This document shows positions 6,811 through 15,601 of a stretch of 20,612 nt of DNA, piece after piece. Position 1 is the stretch's first letter; the number at the start of each line of letters is the position of its first letter. The notes below the pieces were generated by a model. It was not told the origin of the DNA. It was given only the letters and a program-made list of their open reading frames with translations, and searched no databases. Source of the DNA: CAKRHR01 sp964423195 (GTDB lineage: Bacteria > Bacillota > Clostridia > Lachnospirales > Lachnospiraceae); contig CAYRDY010000035.1 of NCBI GenBank assembly GCA_964423195.1, positions 1 to 20,612 of the forward strand, read 5' to 3'. Made by a program: the position numbers and the translations under genes.

Positions 6811-6839
6811 ATTTTAGCGCATCCCTGTCGGGATGTCAA
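6811..6839 (-). promoter_or_regulatory. Sigma-A promoter of ylxM-ffh operon
   Basis: Minus strand: consensus -35 TTGACA (6834-6839), 17-bp spacer, -10 TAAAAT (6811-6816). It begins 14 nt after the ilvA stop. The spacer holds a palindrome, CATCCC and GGGATG separated by four bases (6820-6835), touching the -35 box. This is a possible operator. Confidence 0.85.
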
Positions 6840-6853
6840 GTTAAATTTTCAAT

Positions 6854-8071
6854 TTAGAAGAGTGCTTTCGGCGACTTGAGGACCGGATGAAATCCCTTCT
6901 CCTCAAGGGCCCTCAGTATTTTTTCTTTGTGCTCGTGGCCGAAAGCCTCCATCGTGATCACCAGCTCCACCGCCGCGTTTCTGTTGACGCTGACAAACTG
7001 ATTGTGCTCAAGGCGGATGACATTGCCCTGGAGCTGGGCGATGACTGTGGCCACACTCACCAGCTCGCCCGGCTTGTCAGGCAGCAGCACGGAGACGGTA
7101 AACACCCGGCCGCGCTGAATCAGCCCGTGCTGAACCACGGAGGACATCGTGATCACGTCCATATTGCCGCCGCTTAGGATCGCGACGATCTTTTTGCCCT
7201 TGACATCCAGATGCTTGAGCGCGCCGACCGTGAGCAGCCCGGAATTCTCCACCACCATTTTATGGTTCTCGATCATATCCAGAAAAGCCGCGATCAGCTC
7301 ATCGTCGCTCACGGTGATAATGTCGTCGATATTTTGCTGAATGTACGGGAAAATATGGCTGCCCGGCGTCTTGACCGCCGTGCCGTCGGCGATCGTATTC
7401 ACGCTCGGCAGCGTCACCACATGGCCGGCCCTCAGAGACTCCTGCATACAGTTGGCGCCCTCCGGCTCCACGCCGATCACCTTGATATTCGGATTCAGCA
7501 GCTTGGCGAGTGTGGAGACGCCGCTGGCCAGGCCGCCGCCGCCGATCGGCACCAGGATGTAGTCGACGAGCGGCAGTTCCTTGACAATCTCCAGGGCGAT
7601 GGTTCCCTGACCGGTCGCCACCTGCTCATCATCAAACGGGTGGATAAATGTATAGCCGTGCTCCTCGGCCAGCTTCACGGCATACTCGTAGGCATCGTCG
7701 TAGACATCGCCGTACAGCACCACCTCCGCGCCGTAGCCCTTGGTGCGGTTCACCTTGATCAGCGGTGTCGTCGTCGGCATCACGATCAGCGCCTTCACGC
7801 CGGAGAGTGAGGCCGCGTAGGCCACGCCCTGGGCGTGATTGCCCGCCGAGGCCGTGATCAGGCCCCTGGCCTTCTCCTCATCAGTCAGCGTGCTGATCTT
7901 ATAATAGGCGCCGCGCAATTTGTAGGCGCCGGTGTACTGCATGTTCTCCGGTTTAAAATAAACCCTGTTGCCGGTCGCCTGAGAAAAATAGTCACTGTAG
8001 ACGAGCTTCGTGTCCGCCAGCACATTTTTCAGCCGCTCCGCCGCCTCCTCAAATTTTTCCAATGTCATCAT
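6854..8071 (-). CDS. ilvA: Threonine ammonia-lyase (threonine deaminase) with C-terminal ACT domain
   Basis: This is a 405-residue PLP fold-type II enzyme converting threonine to 2-oxobutanoate and ammonia. The PLP lysine is K51 in TGAYKLRGA; the substrate loop is ASAGNHAQG at 74-82; the phosphate-binding glycine loop GGGGLASG is at 177-184; and SGGN is at 300-303. A single ACT-like regulatory domain occupies about 324-395. This is the medium form, intermediate between short TdcB and long two-ACT IlvA, so it could serve isoleucine synthesis or threonine catabolism, and the symbol could equally be tdcB. Its ATG overlaps the ftsY stop by four bases (ATGA), with GGGAG ten bases upstream. It sits between the genes of the two SRP GTPases, with the ylxM promoter right after it. 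Confidence 0.92.
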   Translation of the reverse strand: MMTLEKFEEAAERLKNVLADTKLVYSDYFSQATGNRVYFKPENMQYTGAYKLRGAYYKISTLTDEEKARGLITASAGNHAQGVAYAASLSGVKALIVMPTTTPLIKVNRTKGYGAEVVLYGDVYDDAYEYAVKLAEEHGYTFIHPFDDEQVATGQGTIALEIVKELPLVDYILVPIGGGGLASGVSTLAKLLNPNIKVIGVEPEGANCMQESLRAGHVVTLPSVNTIADGTAVKTPGSHIFPYIQQNIDDIITVSDDELIAAFLDMIENHKMVVENSGLLTVGALKHLDVKGKKIVAILSGGNMDVITMSSVVQHGLIQRGRVFTVSVLLPDKPGELVSVATVIAQLQGNVIRLEHNQFVSVNRNAAVELVITMEAFGHEHKEKILRALEEKGFHPVLKSPKALF

Positions 8072-9018
8072 TTGCCATCGTCTCCCATCTCATCCTGTTT
8101 AAACAGCGCGTCCACAAAATCATCCGCGTCAAAGCGCTGCAGATCGTCTATTTTCTCACCGATGCCGATATATTTGACCGGCACGCCAAGCTCCGCCTGG
8201 ATGGCAATAGCGATGCCGCCCTTCGCCGTGCCGTCGAGTTTCGTCAGCACGATACCGGAGATATCCGCCGCTTCCTTAAACTGTCTGGCCTGAGACAGCG
8301 CATTCTGGCCGGTCGTCCCGTCGAGGACGATCAGCGTCTCCCGCACAGCCTCAGGATATTCCTTGTCTATGATGCGATTGATCTTGGCCAGCTCCGCCAT
8401 CAGATTCTTTTTATTGTGCAGACGGCCGGCGGTATCGCAGATCAGCACATCGGCACGCCTTGCCCTTGAGGCGACGATGGCGTCGTAGATCACCGAGGCC
8501 GGGTCGGATCCCTCCTGTCCGGCGATCATGTCGACCCCGGCGCGATGCGCCCACTCGGCCAGCTGCTCGATCGCTGCGGCGCGGAACGTATCCGCCGCGG
8601 CGATCACCACTTTTTTACCGGCATTTTTGTACTGGGCAGCGAGTTTGCCGACTGTCGTCGTCTTGCCGACACCGTTGACGCCGATCATCAGGATCACACA
8701 TTTCTCATTCTCAAAATCATAGGCGTGCTCGTCCACGGCCATCTGCGCCTTGATCGAATCGATCAGTATCTCCTTGCACGCCAAGGGATCCGTGATGTGC
8801 TGTTCCCTGACCTTTTCCCTGAGCTCCTCGATGATATTTTCCGTGGTGTGAATGCCGATGTCGGCCATGACCAGCACTTCCTCAAGCTCCTCATAAAAAT
8901 CATCGTCGATCCGCTTGAATCCGCTGAAAATATAGTCAAAGCCCGCGGCAATGCTCTTTCGCGTCTTTGTAAGTCCCTCGACCAGTCTGGCAAAAAAGCC
9001 CTTCTTTCCCTCAGCCAT
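8068..9018 (-). CDS. ftsY: Signal recognition particle receptor FtsY
   Basis: This 316-residue GTPase receptor docks SRP-ribosome complexes at the membrane. The N domain covers about residues 15-95. The GTPase motifs are GVNGVGKTT at 113-121, DTAGR at 195-199 and TKLD at 259-262; the closing motif GIGEKIDDLQRFD is near 285-297. As in other Gram-positives there is no long acidic A domain; a short basic N-terminal amphipathic stretch (KKGFFARLVEGL) could touch the membrane. The ATG at 9018 has GGAGGAG at ideal spacing; an in-frame upstream extension to 9087 lacks one. It follows smc by 83 nt and is coupled to ilvA by a 4-nt overlap. smc-ftsY adjacency is conserved. Confidence 0.96.
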   Translation of the reverse strand: MAEGKKGFFARLVEGLTKTRKSIAAGFDYIFSGFKRIDDDFYEELEEVLVMADIGIHTTENIIEELREKVREQHITDPLACKEILIDSIKAQMAVDEHAYDFENEKCVILMIGVNGVGKTTTVGKLAAQYKNAGKKVVIAAADTFRAAAIEQLAEWAHRAGVDMIAGQEGSDPASVIYDAIVASRARRADVLICDTAGRLHNKKNLMAELAKINRIIDKEYPEAVRETLIVLDGTTGQNALSQARQFKEAADISGIVLTKLDGTAKGGIAIAIQAELGVPVKYIGIGEKIDDLQRFDADDFVDALFKQDEMGDDGK

Positions 9019-9101
9019 GATGACTCCTCCATTTTCTGTATTGATCCCCGATGCGGCGCAAAAAACATCCGTATGATTCCGATACACCTGCCGCGCCGTC
9101 C

Positions 9102-12100
9102 TCAGTCCTCCAGCTTACTGTCGATGAGGCTGACCGACACCAGCGCGGACACGCCCTTCTCCTGCATAGTAATGCCGTACAGGACATCCGCCGCGTTCAT
9201 GGTACCGCGCCTGTGCGTGATGATAATAAACTGCGTATCCTTTGTCAGGCGATTCAAGTACTGCGCGAAACGCCGGACATTGGCATCGTCGAGTGCCGCC
9301 TCGATCTCGTCGAGCAGACAAAACGGCGACGGTTTCAGCCGCTGGATGGCGAACAGCAGAGCGATCGCCGTCAGCGCCTTCTCCCCGCCGGACAGCTGCA
9401 TCATATTCTGCAGCTTCTTTCCGGGCGGCGAGGCGATAATGCGAATGCCCGCATAGAGGACATCCTCATCCTCCATCAATTCGAGGCTGCCGTGGCCGCC
9501 GCCGAACAACTCCCGAAACACCTGATCAAAGTGCTTCTGTATCTCCCTGAATCTCTCCGTAAACTGCGACCGCATCGCCGTCTCCAGTGAGGCGATGACG
9601 CCGGAGAGCTTCCCCTCTGTCTCCACAAGGTCATCGCGCTGAGCCTTCAGGAGCGTATAGCGCTCATTGACCCTTTGATATTCCTCAATGGCGTTGACAT
9701 TGACATTTCCGAGATTCTTGATCTCACCTTTCAGCTCACCGATCCGGCGCCTGACGGCCGCGGTGCCCATCGATGCCACGTCATCGCTGCGCAGCGCCTG
9801 TGCGGCATTGTAGGTCAGCTCATATTCCTGCCACAGATAATCACTCCGGGCCGTCCTCTGCTCATCCAGCCGCTCCAGCTGGTGCGTCAGCCGGAAATTT
9901 TCCTTGTCAAGAATGCCGATGCGCTCCGAGAGCGCTTCCCGCTTGTCAAAAAAAGTCTTGTGCTGCGCCGAGAGCTGTTCCCTCTCCGAAATCAGTCCCT
10001 CAAGCCGGACTTCCAACCCTTTGATCTGTGCGTCCAGACGGCTGACTTCCGCCCCGTATTTTTCGGCGGTCTCCCGCTTTTGTGCCGTCTGCAGCTCGTC
10101 ATCCGCCGAACTCTCGCGGATCAACGCTATCTCATCATTCAAGCGGTCGATCTCGCCGCGGACGCGCTCGATATTTTCCATATGAAACCGCGCATCCTGC
10201 CCCGAACTGCTGACCCTCAGCCTGATGTCCGCCACCTGTTCAGAGATCTCCTTGGTCTTCTCACGCATCGACTCAAGCTGTGCCTCAAGCTGATCCGAGT
10301 GCGTCTGCGCGGCTTTCTGCTGATCATCGCATGCGCTCAGAGAGGCCTCAAGCCTTTCCCTCATCTCTCGTATTTCCCCGGCCTGCTGCGCTAAAGACGC
10401 GGCCTCCGCGGACAATTCCTCGTAAAACCCCGCGCGCTCCTGCGCGGCCTGCCTGGCCTGGTTCAGATTCATGCGGATCGTATTCTCCTCAAGCGAGAGC
10501 GCCTGCAGGCGCGCCTGCACATCCTCAAGATCCCTTCTGACAGCGGCGCGCTCATCCTGCAGCGCGTTGATGCTCGTGTTTTTTTTGCTGATGTCCGTCT
10601 TGATTTTTTTGATCCGCTCCCGCAGCTCGCCGAGCTCTCGGCCGCGCCCAAGCAGATTCTCCGCATGTCTGTAAGCGCCTCCGGCCATCGAGCCGCCCGG
10701 ACTTAAGACTTCGCCGTCCAGTGTCACAATGCGCAGCGAATACTGATATTTCGCGGCCAGTGCCAGCGCGTGGTCGATCTGGTCCACGACCACAATGCGC
10801 GCCAGGAGATAATCGATCAGCCCCTGATACGCGCTGTCAAACTCCACCAACTCGGACGCCGGACCGATCACGCCCGGCTCGTGCAGCACCTGCTGTGCAA
10901 TCTGGCCGCCGCGCCCCCGCACGCTGGAGAGCGGCAGGAAAGTCGCCCGGCCGAATTTATTTGTCTTTAGATAATTGATCATGCGCTTGGCGGTATCCTC
11001 ATTGTCCGTCACAATATTCTGAATACTGCCGCCGAGAGCGATCTCAACCGCCGTCTCATACTTCTTCGGCACCGTGATAATATCCGCCACCACGCCGACG
11101 ATTCCCGGCTCATCATGTTTTTTCTCCATGACCCGCCGGATGCTGCCGGAGTACCCCTCGTAGCGCTCGTGAATATTTTTCAGAGCCGAATATCTCGAAT
11201 AGACACGGTGAAACGCCTGCTGCCGCTCATCCAGCCGCCGCCTCGCCTCGTCGAGCTCCGACGATAGGCGCTCATAGGACTGCGCAAGCTCCGCCTGCGA
11301 CGCCTGAGTCTCGCGGATCTCTGCCATCTTATCTCCCAGGCGCTCATCCAGCGTCTGCACCGAGGCGGTCTTCTCCTCCTCCTCACTCTTCAATGCGATC
11401 AGGCGCTGATTCAATTCCGCCCCGCGGATATCCAGCTGTTCAGCCATCGTATCACTGCTTCCGATCTCGGCCTTGATCCCCGCGGCCTCATTGAGATATC
11501 CGATCATCTTCGCCTTTTCATCATCGATCGCTCCCCGCAGCCCGGCTTCCTGATCACTCATTTCCTGAAATGCCGTCTCAGCGCTCGCCAGCTCCGCCTC
11601 CAGATCTCTGATTCGTGCGTCCGAATTTTTCTTCTCCTCAAGATAGCGGTCGAGATCGCTTTTTTTCTCCGCGATCTGAGCCTCGATCTGAGCCGTCCGC
11701 CGGACGTTGGCGTCAATGACTGTGCTCAGAGAATTCGCCTGCTCATTTAAGACTTTGATCTCTCCCTCAAGCCTTTCCCGCTCAAGGCGCCCGTCACTGA
11801 CTTCGGTGCGCGCCGCCTCAATCTGTGTGTCATAGTCATCCAGCGCCCCGGACAGCGTCTCATATTCCTTTTTTGTATCGTCGAACGCCTGTGTCGTCTC
11901 CTCCAGATCAGTGGCGACGATCTGCCGCTTTTCCTCCAGGGTATGCTGCTGCTCCCTGATCCTGTCAACATCCTGTAAAAACAGATTGACGTCGCAAACC
12001 TTCAGCGCGTCCCGCAGTCTCAGATACGCCCTGGCCGTCTCCTCCTGGCGCTTGAGCGGACCGATCTGTCGCTCAAGTTCACTCAAAATATCGTTGACCC

Positions 12101-12668
12101 GTTCGAGATTCTGCCGCTCAGCGTCAAGATTTTTCTGTGCCGCCTGGCGGCGCTTTTTATACTTGACGATGCCGGCGGCCTCGTCGAAGAGCTCCCGCCG
12201 CTCCTCCGGCTTGCCGCTCAGGATCTGATCAATCTGTCCCTGCCCGATAATCGAATAGCCCTCCTTGCCGATGCCCGTGTCAAAAAAAATCTCCTGCACT
12301 TCCCTGAGCCTGCAGCGGCTGCCGTTTAACAGATATTCGCTCTCGCCGGAGCGGTACACCCGACGGGCCACCGTCACCTCGTCGTAATCCAGCGCCAGCT
12401 TGTGATCGGCATTGTCAAACGTTATCGCAACATAGGCAAATCCCAGGGGCTTTCTCGTCTCAGTACCGGAAAAAATAACATCTTCCATTTTGGAACTGCG
12501 CAGCTGTCTGGCGCTCTGCTCGCCGAGCACCCAGCGCACGGCATCCGCGACGTTACTCTTTCCGCTGCCGTTCGGGCCCACGATGCCGGTAATGCCCTTG
12601 TTGAACTTGAGCGTCATCTTGCCGGCAAAAGATTTAAAACCCTGGATTTCTATTGATTTTAAATACAT
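9102..12668 (-). CDS. smc: Chromosome segregation ATPase SMC
   Basis: This 1188-residue structural-maintenance-of-chromosomes protein, with ScpA/ScpB, loads at ParB sites and aligns chromosome arms. The N-terminal head has Walker A GPNGSGKS at 31-38 and Q-loop GQGQID at 142-147. Long coiled coils flank a hinge at about 520-670 that keeps the glycine cluster SPGGSMAGG. The C-terminal head has the signature LSGGEKALTA at 1092-1101 and Walker B CLLDEIEAALD at 1117-1127. The length is standard with no frameshift. The ATG at 12668 lies inside the end of rnc (10-base overlap), with GGTGA just upstream, indicating translational coupling. Confidence 0.97.
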   Translation of the reverse strand: MYLKSIEIQGFKSFAGKMTLKFNKGITGIVGPNGSGKSNVADAVRWVLGEQSARQLRSSKMEDVIFSGTETRKPLGFAYVAITFDNADHKLALDYDEVTVARRVYRSGESEYLLNGSRCRLREVQEIFFDTGIGKEGYSIIGQGQIDQILSGKPEERRELFDEAAGIVKYKKRRQAAQKNLDAERQNLERVNDILSELERQIGPLKRQEETARAYLRLRDALKVCDVNLFLQDVDRIREQQHTLEEKRQIVATDLEETTQAFDDTKKEYETLSGALDDYDTQIEAARTEVSDGRLERERLEGEIKVLNEQANSLSTVIDANVRRTAQIEAQIAEKKSDLDRYLEEKKNSDARIRDLEAELASAETAFQEMSDQEAGLRGAIDDEKAKMIGYLNEAAGIKAEIGSSDTMAEQLDIRGAELNQRLIALKSEEEEKTASVQTLDERLGDKMAEIRETQASQAELAQSYERLSSELDEARRRLDERQQAFHRVYSRYSALKNIHERYEGYSGSIRRVMEKKHDEPGIVGVVADIITVPKKYETAVEIALGGSIQNIVTDNEDTAKRMINYLKTNKFGRATFLPLSSVRGRGGQIAQQVLHEPGVIGPASELVEFDSAYQGLIDYLLARIVVVDQIDHALALAAKYQYSLRIVTLDGEVLSPGGSMAGGAYRHAENLLGRGRELGELRERIKKIKTDISKKNTSINALQDERAAVRRDLEDVQARLQALSLEENTIRMNLNQARQAAQERAGFYEELSAEAASLAQQAGEIREMRERLEASLSACDDQQKAAQTHSDQLEAQLESMREKTKEISEQVADIRLRVSSSGQDARFHMENIERVRGEIDRLNDEIALIRESSADDELQTAQKRETAEKYGAEVSRLDAQIKGLEVRLEGLISEREQLSAQHKTFFDKREALSERIGILDKENFRLTHQLERLDEQRTARSDYLWQEYELTYNAAQALRSDDVASMGTAAVRRRIGELKGEIKNLGNVNVNAIEEYQRVNERYTLLKAQRDDLVETEGKLSGVIASLETAMRSQFTERFREIQKHFDQVFRELFGGGHGSLELMEDEDVLYAGIRIIASPPGKKLQNMMQLSGGEKALTAIALLFAIQRLKPSPFCLLDEIEAALDDANVRRFAQYLNRLTKDTQFIIITHRRGTMNAADVLYGITMQEKGVSALVSVSLIDSKLED

Positions 12669-13375
12669 GATTCACCATATTTTTCCTTTAACTTTGTGAT
12701 CGCGTGAAACGCGGCGTCCTGGCCGGCCGCCTGTTTTGTGCGTCCCCTGCCCGTGCCGAGAATCTCACTGCCCCGTCTGGCCTGCACCACAAAAATACGG
12801 TTATGATCCGGCCCCAGAGTCTCCACCGTCTCAAAGGTCACCTGCATTTTCCAGCGCGCCTGCACCATCTCCTGCAGCATCGTCTTGCTGTCACGGAACA
12901 ATATCTTGTTCTCAATATCATCCAGGATATATTTATAAATAAATGCCTTTGCCTGCTCCATGCCGCTGTCGAGGAAAATGGCCCCGATCACGGCCTCCAG
13001 CGCGTCGGAGACGACCGAGTCCCGCTCCCTTCCGCCGCTGACTTCCTCGCCTCTGCCAAGGTAGAGATACTGCCCCAGCTCGATCTGTGCGGCGCATCTG
13101 GCCAGTGTCGGCTCGCAGACGATGCTCGCGCGTTTCTTGCTGAGCTCCCCCTCCTGCATCTGCGGGTACTGATGAAATAAGAACTCACTACAGACAATCT
13201 CAAGCACGGCGTCGCCCAGAAATTCCAGCCGCTCATTGTTGTACAGCTTGTCGACGCGGTGTTCATTGGCGTAGGAACTGTGCGTCAGCGCCCGGTGCAA
13301 GAGACTCTCGTCATGAAAGCGGTAACCCGTCTGTGTCTGAAAATCCTCCAATGTAAAACGCTTCTGACTGCTCAT
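12659..13375 (-). CDS. rnc: Ribonuclease III
   Basis: This 238-residue double-strand RNA endonuclease matures rRNA and processes structured RNAs. The RNase III signature NERLEFLGDAVLE starts at residue 47. Catalytic/metal residues are E48, E51, D55, D124 and E127 (in SDALEAVIGAIFLD). A C-terminal dsRNA-binding domain spans about 160-235 (TMLQEMVQ, ending with KQAAGQDAAFHAI). Its ATG overlaps the acpP stop by four bases (ATGA), and AGAGG lies about ten bases upstream. The 3' end overlaps smc by 10 nt. The acpP-rnc-smc order is conserved in Bacillota. Confidence 0.96.
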   Translation of the reverse strand: MSSQKRFTLEDFQTQTGYRFHDESLLHRALTHSSYANEHRVDKLYNNERLEFLGDAVLEIVCSEFLFHQYPQMQEGELSKKRASIVCEPTLARCAAQIELGQYLYLGRGEEVSGGRERDSVVSDALEAVIGAIFLDSGMEQAKAFIYKYILDDIENKILFRDSKTMLQEMVQARWKMQVTFETVETLGPDHNRIFVVQARRGSEILGTGRGRTKQAAGQDAAFHAITKLKEKYGESCI

Positions 13376-13620
13376 GATTTTAAACCTCTGCGATCAATTC
13401 TCTGTCGGATATAATCGATCGTCTGCGATACTGTCGTGATCTCCCTGACCGATTCCGTCTCCAGGACAATCTCAAACTCTTTCTCAATATCCGCGATCAG
13501 GCCCAGCAGATCAACGGAATCCATGCCCAGATCCTGTGCGTAGGACGTCTCAGGCGTGATATCCGCGACATCGATGCCGAGCCTTGTCGCGATACAACGA
13601 CATACAATCTCAAATTCCAT
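13372..13620 (-). CDS. acpP: Acyl carrier protein
   Basis: This small, acidic 82-residue protein carries fatty-acyl intermediates on a 4'-phosphopantetheine arm attached to Ser35 in LGMDSVDLL. Helix II follows as LIADIEKEFEI. An ATG at 13632 would add four residues and is possible; the ATG at 13620 is preferred because GGAGA lies five bases upstream and the start MEFEIV resembles the family. The basic end RRGLKS is somewhat unusual for an ACP. It lies between plsX, which uses acyl-ACP, and rnc, with which it overlaps by four bases. A genome often has more than one ACP, so whether this is the main one is unknown. Confidence 0.92.
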   Translation of the reverse strand: MEFEIVCRCIATRLGIDVADITPETSYAQDLGMDSVDLLGLIADIEKEFEIVLETESVREITTVSQTIDYIRQRIDRRGLKS

Positions 13621-13720
13621 AAAAATCTCCATTCCGCCACCCTACGGTTAGCGTCACAAACAAGCAATGAGGATGTCATTTTCCATACTCAGCTCCATGC
13701 CGCCGCTGGCGCCCGTTTTG

Positions 13721-14728
13721 TCATTGCGGTGATAGCGCGGCGCTGATCTTGCCCGTGACATCGTTTTCCACAAATGCGATCGATCGCGTGATACAGATGC
13801 GGATATCCTTCGCCTTTGAGCTGCCATGGCTCTTGATGACCAGCCCCTTGAGGCCGAGCATCGGCGCGCCGCCGTACTCGGACGAATCATACTTTTTGGC
13901 AATCGTCTTGATCGCCGGCTTGATCAGCAGGGCCCCGATCTTCGTGCGCAGTGAGGACATCAGGGTCGTCTTGATCTCATGCATCAGCGTGCCGGACACG
14001 CCCTCATACATTTTCAGAATGACATTTCCGGTAAATGCCTCGCAGACGATCACGTCCGCCCCGCCGTGCGGGATCTCCCTGGCCTCGATGCTGCCGATGA
14101 AATTGATGTCCTCGCATTCCCTGAGCAGCGGCATCGTATCGCGGACAAGCTGGTTCCCCTTTTCCTCCTCCGCGCCGATATTGACAATCGCAACGGTCGG
14201 ATTTTTCCTGCCGATCACATTTTCCATATAGATGGAACCCATGCGGGCGAACTGCACCAGATGGCTCGGACGCGCATCGACATTGGCGCCGCAGTCAATC
14301 AGCAGACTGCCGCCCTTCTCGGTCGGGATGACCGGTGCCAGAGGCGCGCGCTCGACCCCCTTGATCCTGCCGACCACCAGCTGACCGCCGACCAAAACCG
14401 CGCCGGTGCTGCCCGCGGACACAAATACATCCGCCTCGCCGTTTCGCACCAGGCGCTGGCCGACGACGCTGGAGGCATCTTTTTTCCTGCGCACGGCCTC
14501 CACCGGACGTTCATTATTGGTAATCACCTCGGACGCGTGCACGATCTCCACGCGCTCCCCGTCATACTGATATTTTGAAAGCTCACGCCTGACGGCCGCC
14601 TCATCCCCGACCAGAAAGACTTTCACCTGGTCACTTTCATTGACCGCGTCGACCGCGCCTTTCACGATCTCGCCAGGGGCATTGTCGCCGCCCATGGCAT
14701 CCACTGCAACTCTCACCAAACGGCTCAT
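13721..14728 (-). CDS. plsX: Phosphate acyltransferase PlsX
   Basis: This 335-residue peripheral membrane enzyme converts acyl-ACP to acyl-phosphate, the donor used by PlsY in the first step of phospholipid synthesis. The family hallmark DAMGGD is at 10-15. SAGSTGAVLVGG (about 104-115) and the segment CEAFTGNVILKMYEG are also characteristic. The length is normal. GGAGG stands eight bases before the ATG at 14728, and this ribosome-binding region is duplicated 70 nt upstream. A terminator hairpin separates it from rpmF, so it depends on readthrough or an unseen promoter. The pairing with acpP 100 nt downstream is functional: ACP presents its substrate. Confidence 0.96.
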   Translation of the reverse strand: MSRLVRVAVDAMGGDNAPGEIVKGAVDAVNESDQVKVFLVGDEAAVRRELSKYQYDGERVEIVHASEVITNNERPVEAVRRKKDASSVVGQRLVRNGEADVFVSAGSTGAVLVGGQLVVGRIKGVERAPLAPVIPTEKGGSLLIDCGANVDARPSHLVQFARMGSIYMENVIGRKNPTVAIVNIGAEEEKGNQLVRDTMPLLRECEDINFIGSIEAREIPHGGADVIVCEAFTGNVILKMYEGVSGTLMHEIKTTLMSSLRTKIGALLIKPAIKTIAKKYDSSEYGGAPMLGLKGLVIKSHGSSKAKDIRICITRSIAFVENDVTGKISAALSPQ

Positions 14729-14830
14729 AAATTTCCTCCAATCCTATGACAAATAAAGCAGGCAATAGAAACTGCTAGAAAAAGATGGCAGGGTTCATAA
14801 GAATCCTCCATTCCTATGACAAAATAAAGA
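14721..14830 (-). repeat. 40-nt imperfect direct repeat covering the plsX ribosome-binding site
   Basis: Positions 14721-14760 and 14791-14830 align at an exact offset of 70, sharing TCATAA, TCCTCCA, TCCTATGACAAA and TAAAG with few differences. Each copy carries a Shine-Dalgarno sequence and ATG on the minus strand. The upstream copy opens a seven-codon ORF (MNPAIFF) at 14797 ending in TAG. It could be a leader peptide or a duplication scar. Confidence 0.7.
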
Positions 14831-14851
14831 CCTGCGAAAAAGGCAGGTCTT
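14820..14851 (-). terminator. Terminator after rpmF
   Basis: Minus strand: AAGACCTGC and GCAGGTCTT (14843-14851 and 14827-14835) form a perfect 9-bp stem with a 7-base loop, followed by TATTTTG. It lies 13 nt past the rpmF stop. The short, interrupted T-tract suggests partial termination, which would let transcripts continue into plsX. Confidence 0.75.
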
Positions 14852-14863
14852 AATTTACTGTTT

Positions 14864-15043
14864 TTAGTCAACAGTAATAATCTCTTTCTTGTTGTATGAG
14901 CCACAGTTCTTGCAAACTCTGTGAGGCATCATCAACTCGCCGCATTTGCTGCACTTGACAAGTGTGGGCGCGCTCATCTTCCAGTTTGCTCTGCGCTTGT
15001 CTCTTCTGGATCTTGAAGATCTGTTCTTTGGGCAGATGGACAT
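14864..15043 (-). CDS. rpmF: 50S ribosomal protein L32, zinc-ribbon form
   Basis: This 59-residue basic large-subunit protein starts SICPKNRSSRSRRDKRRANW, typical of L32. Two Cys pairs, CSKC and CKNC (about residues 31-34 and 44-47), form a zinc ribbon, so this is the zinc-dependent (C+) version. Two adjacent ATGs exist; the second (15043) is chosen because GGAGG is seven bases away and it gives the usual N-terminus. The first ATG would overlap the yceD stop by one base. yceD-rpmF-plsX is a widespread order. A terminator follows. Confidence 0.96.
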   Translation of the reverse strand: MSICPKNRSSRSRRDKRRANWKMSAPTLVKCSKCGELMMPHRVCKNCGSYNKKEIITVD

Positions 15044-15045
15044 CA

Positions 15046-15573
15046 TTACACCTCCTTAGATTGATTGAAAATATCCAGAATGGATGACATCCTGGGGTCA
15101 AGAGACGTTCTGTCACATCCGCACGCGCCGAGATTGAGATTCTGTCCGCACTTCGGGCAAAGCCCGCGGCAGTCCTCCCGACACAGAGTTTTCATCGGAA
15201 AATGAACAAATATCTCATTAAAAACCAACTGATCGACATCCAGCTTGTCATGGTCTATATAGGCCGTCTCGTCGAGATCCCGCAGCCGCTCCTCGTCCGT
15301 CAGCCTAAAATCAACCGTCCTGTGAACAGGAATGTCAAACCTGACGGGAACATCCTCAAGACACCGGTCACACGGGATATGAAGCGTCACATCGATCACA
15401 CCGTCGATCGTGACCTCACGGCTACCCTCATTCGCAACCGTAAGCGTCAGCGGGTGCTTCCTGGCGAACGCGTATCGCACCCCGTTCATCTCAAACACAT
15501 CCATCCCGATGTCAACCGTAAATGTGCCGCGCCCTCCCGGCGCCGAAATCACCTCAGACAGATCAATCACCAT
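15046..15573 (-). CDS. yceD: YceD family protein (DUF177), 23S rRNA accumulation protein
   Basis: This 175-residue member of the YceD/DUF177 family is linked to 23S rRNA accumulation in plants and E. coli; its biochemical function is not settled. Conserved Cys motifs are present: CDRC at 68-71, then C131, C135, C139 and C142 in CREDCRGLCPKCGQNLN, and CGC at 151-153, suggesting a metal site. A GTG at 15582 is possible, but AGGTGA lies six bases before the ATG at 15573. It is first in the yceD-rpmF unit, directly behind a near-perfect promoter. Its stop overlaps the first possible rpmF ATG, and the rpmF ribosome-binding site lies within its last codons. Confidence 0.93.
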   Translation of the reverse strand: MVIDLSEVISAPGGRGTFTVDIGMDVFEMNGVRYAFARKHPLTLTVANEGSREVTIDGVIDVTLHIPCDRCLEDVPVRFDIPVHRTVDFRLTDEERLRDLDETAYIDHDKLDVDQLVFNEIFVHFPMKTLCREDCRGLCPKCGQNLNLGACGCDRTSLDPRMSSILDIFNQSKEV

Positions 15574-15601
15574 AGACGTCACCTAAAACCATACCTTTAC
15601 A

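Noticed and set aside
6820..6835. Palindrome after ilvA considered as its terminator
   Set aside because: The stem is only 6 bp, no U-tract follows, and it sits precisely within the spacer of a strong promoter.
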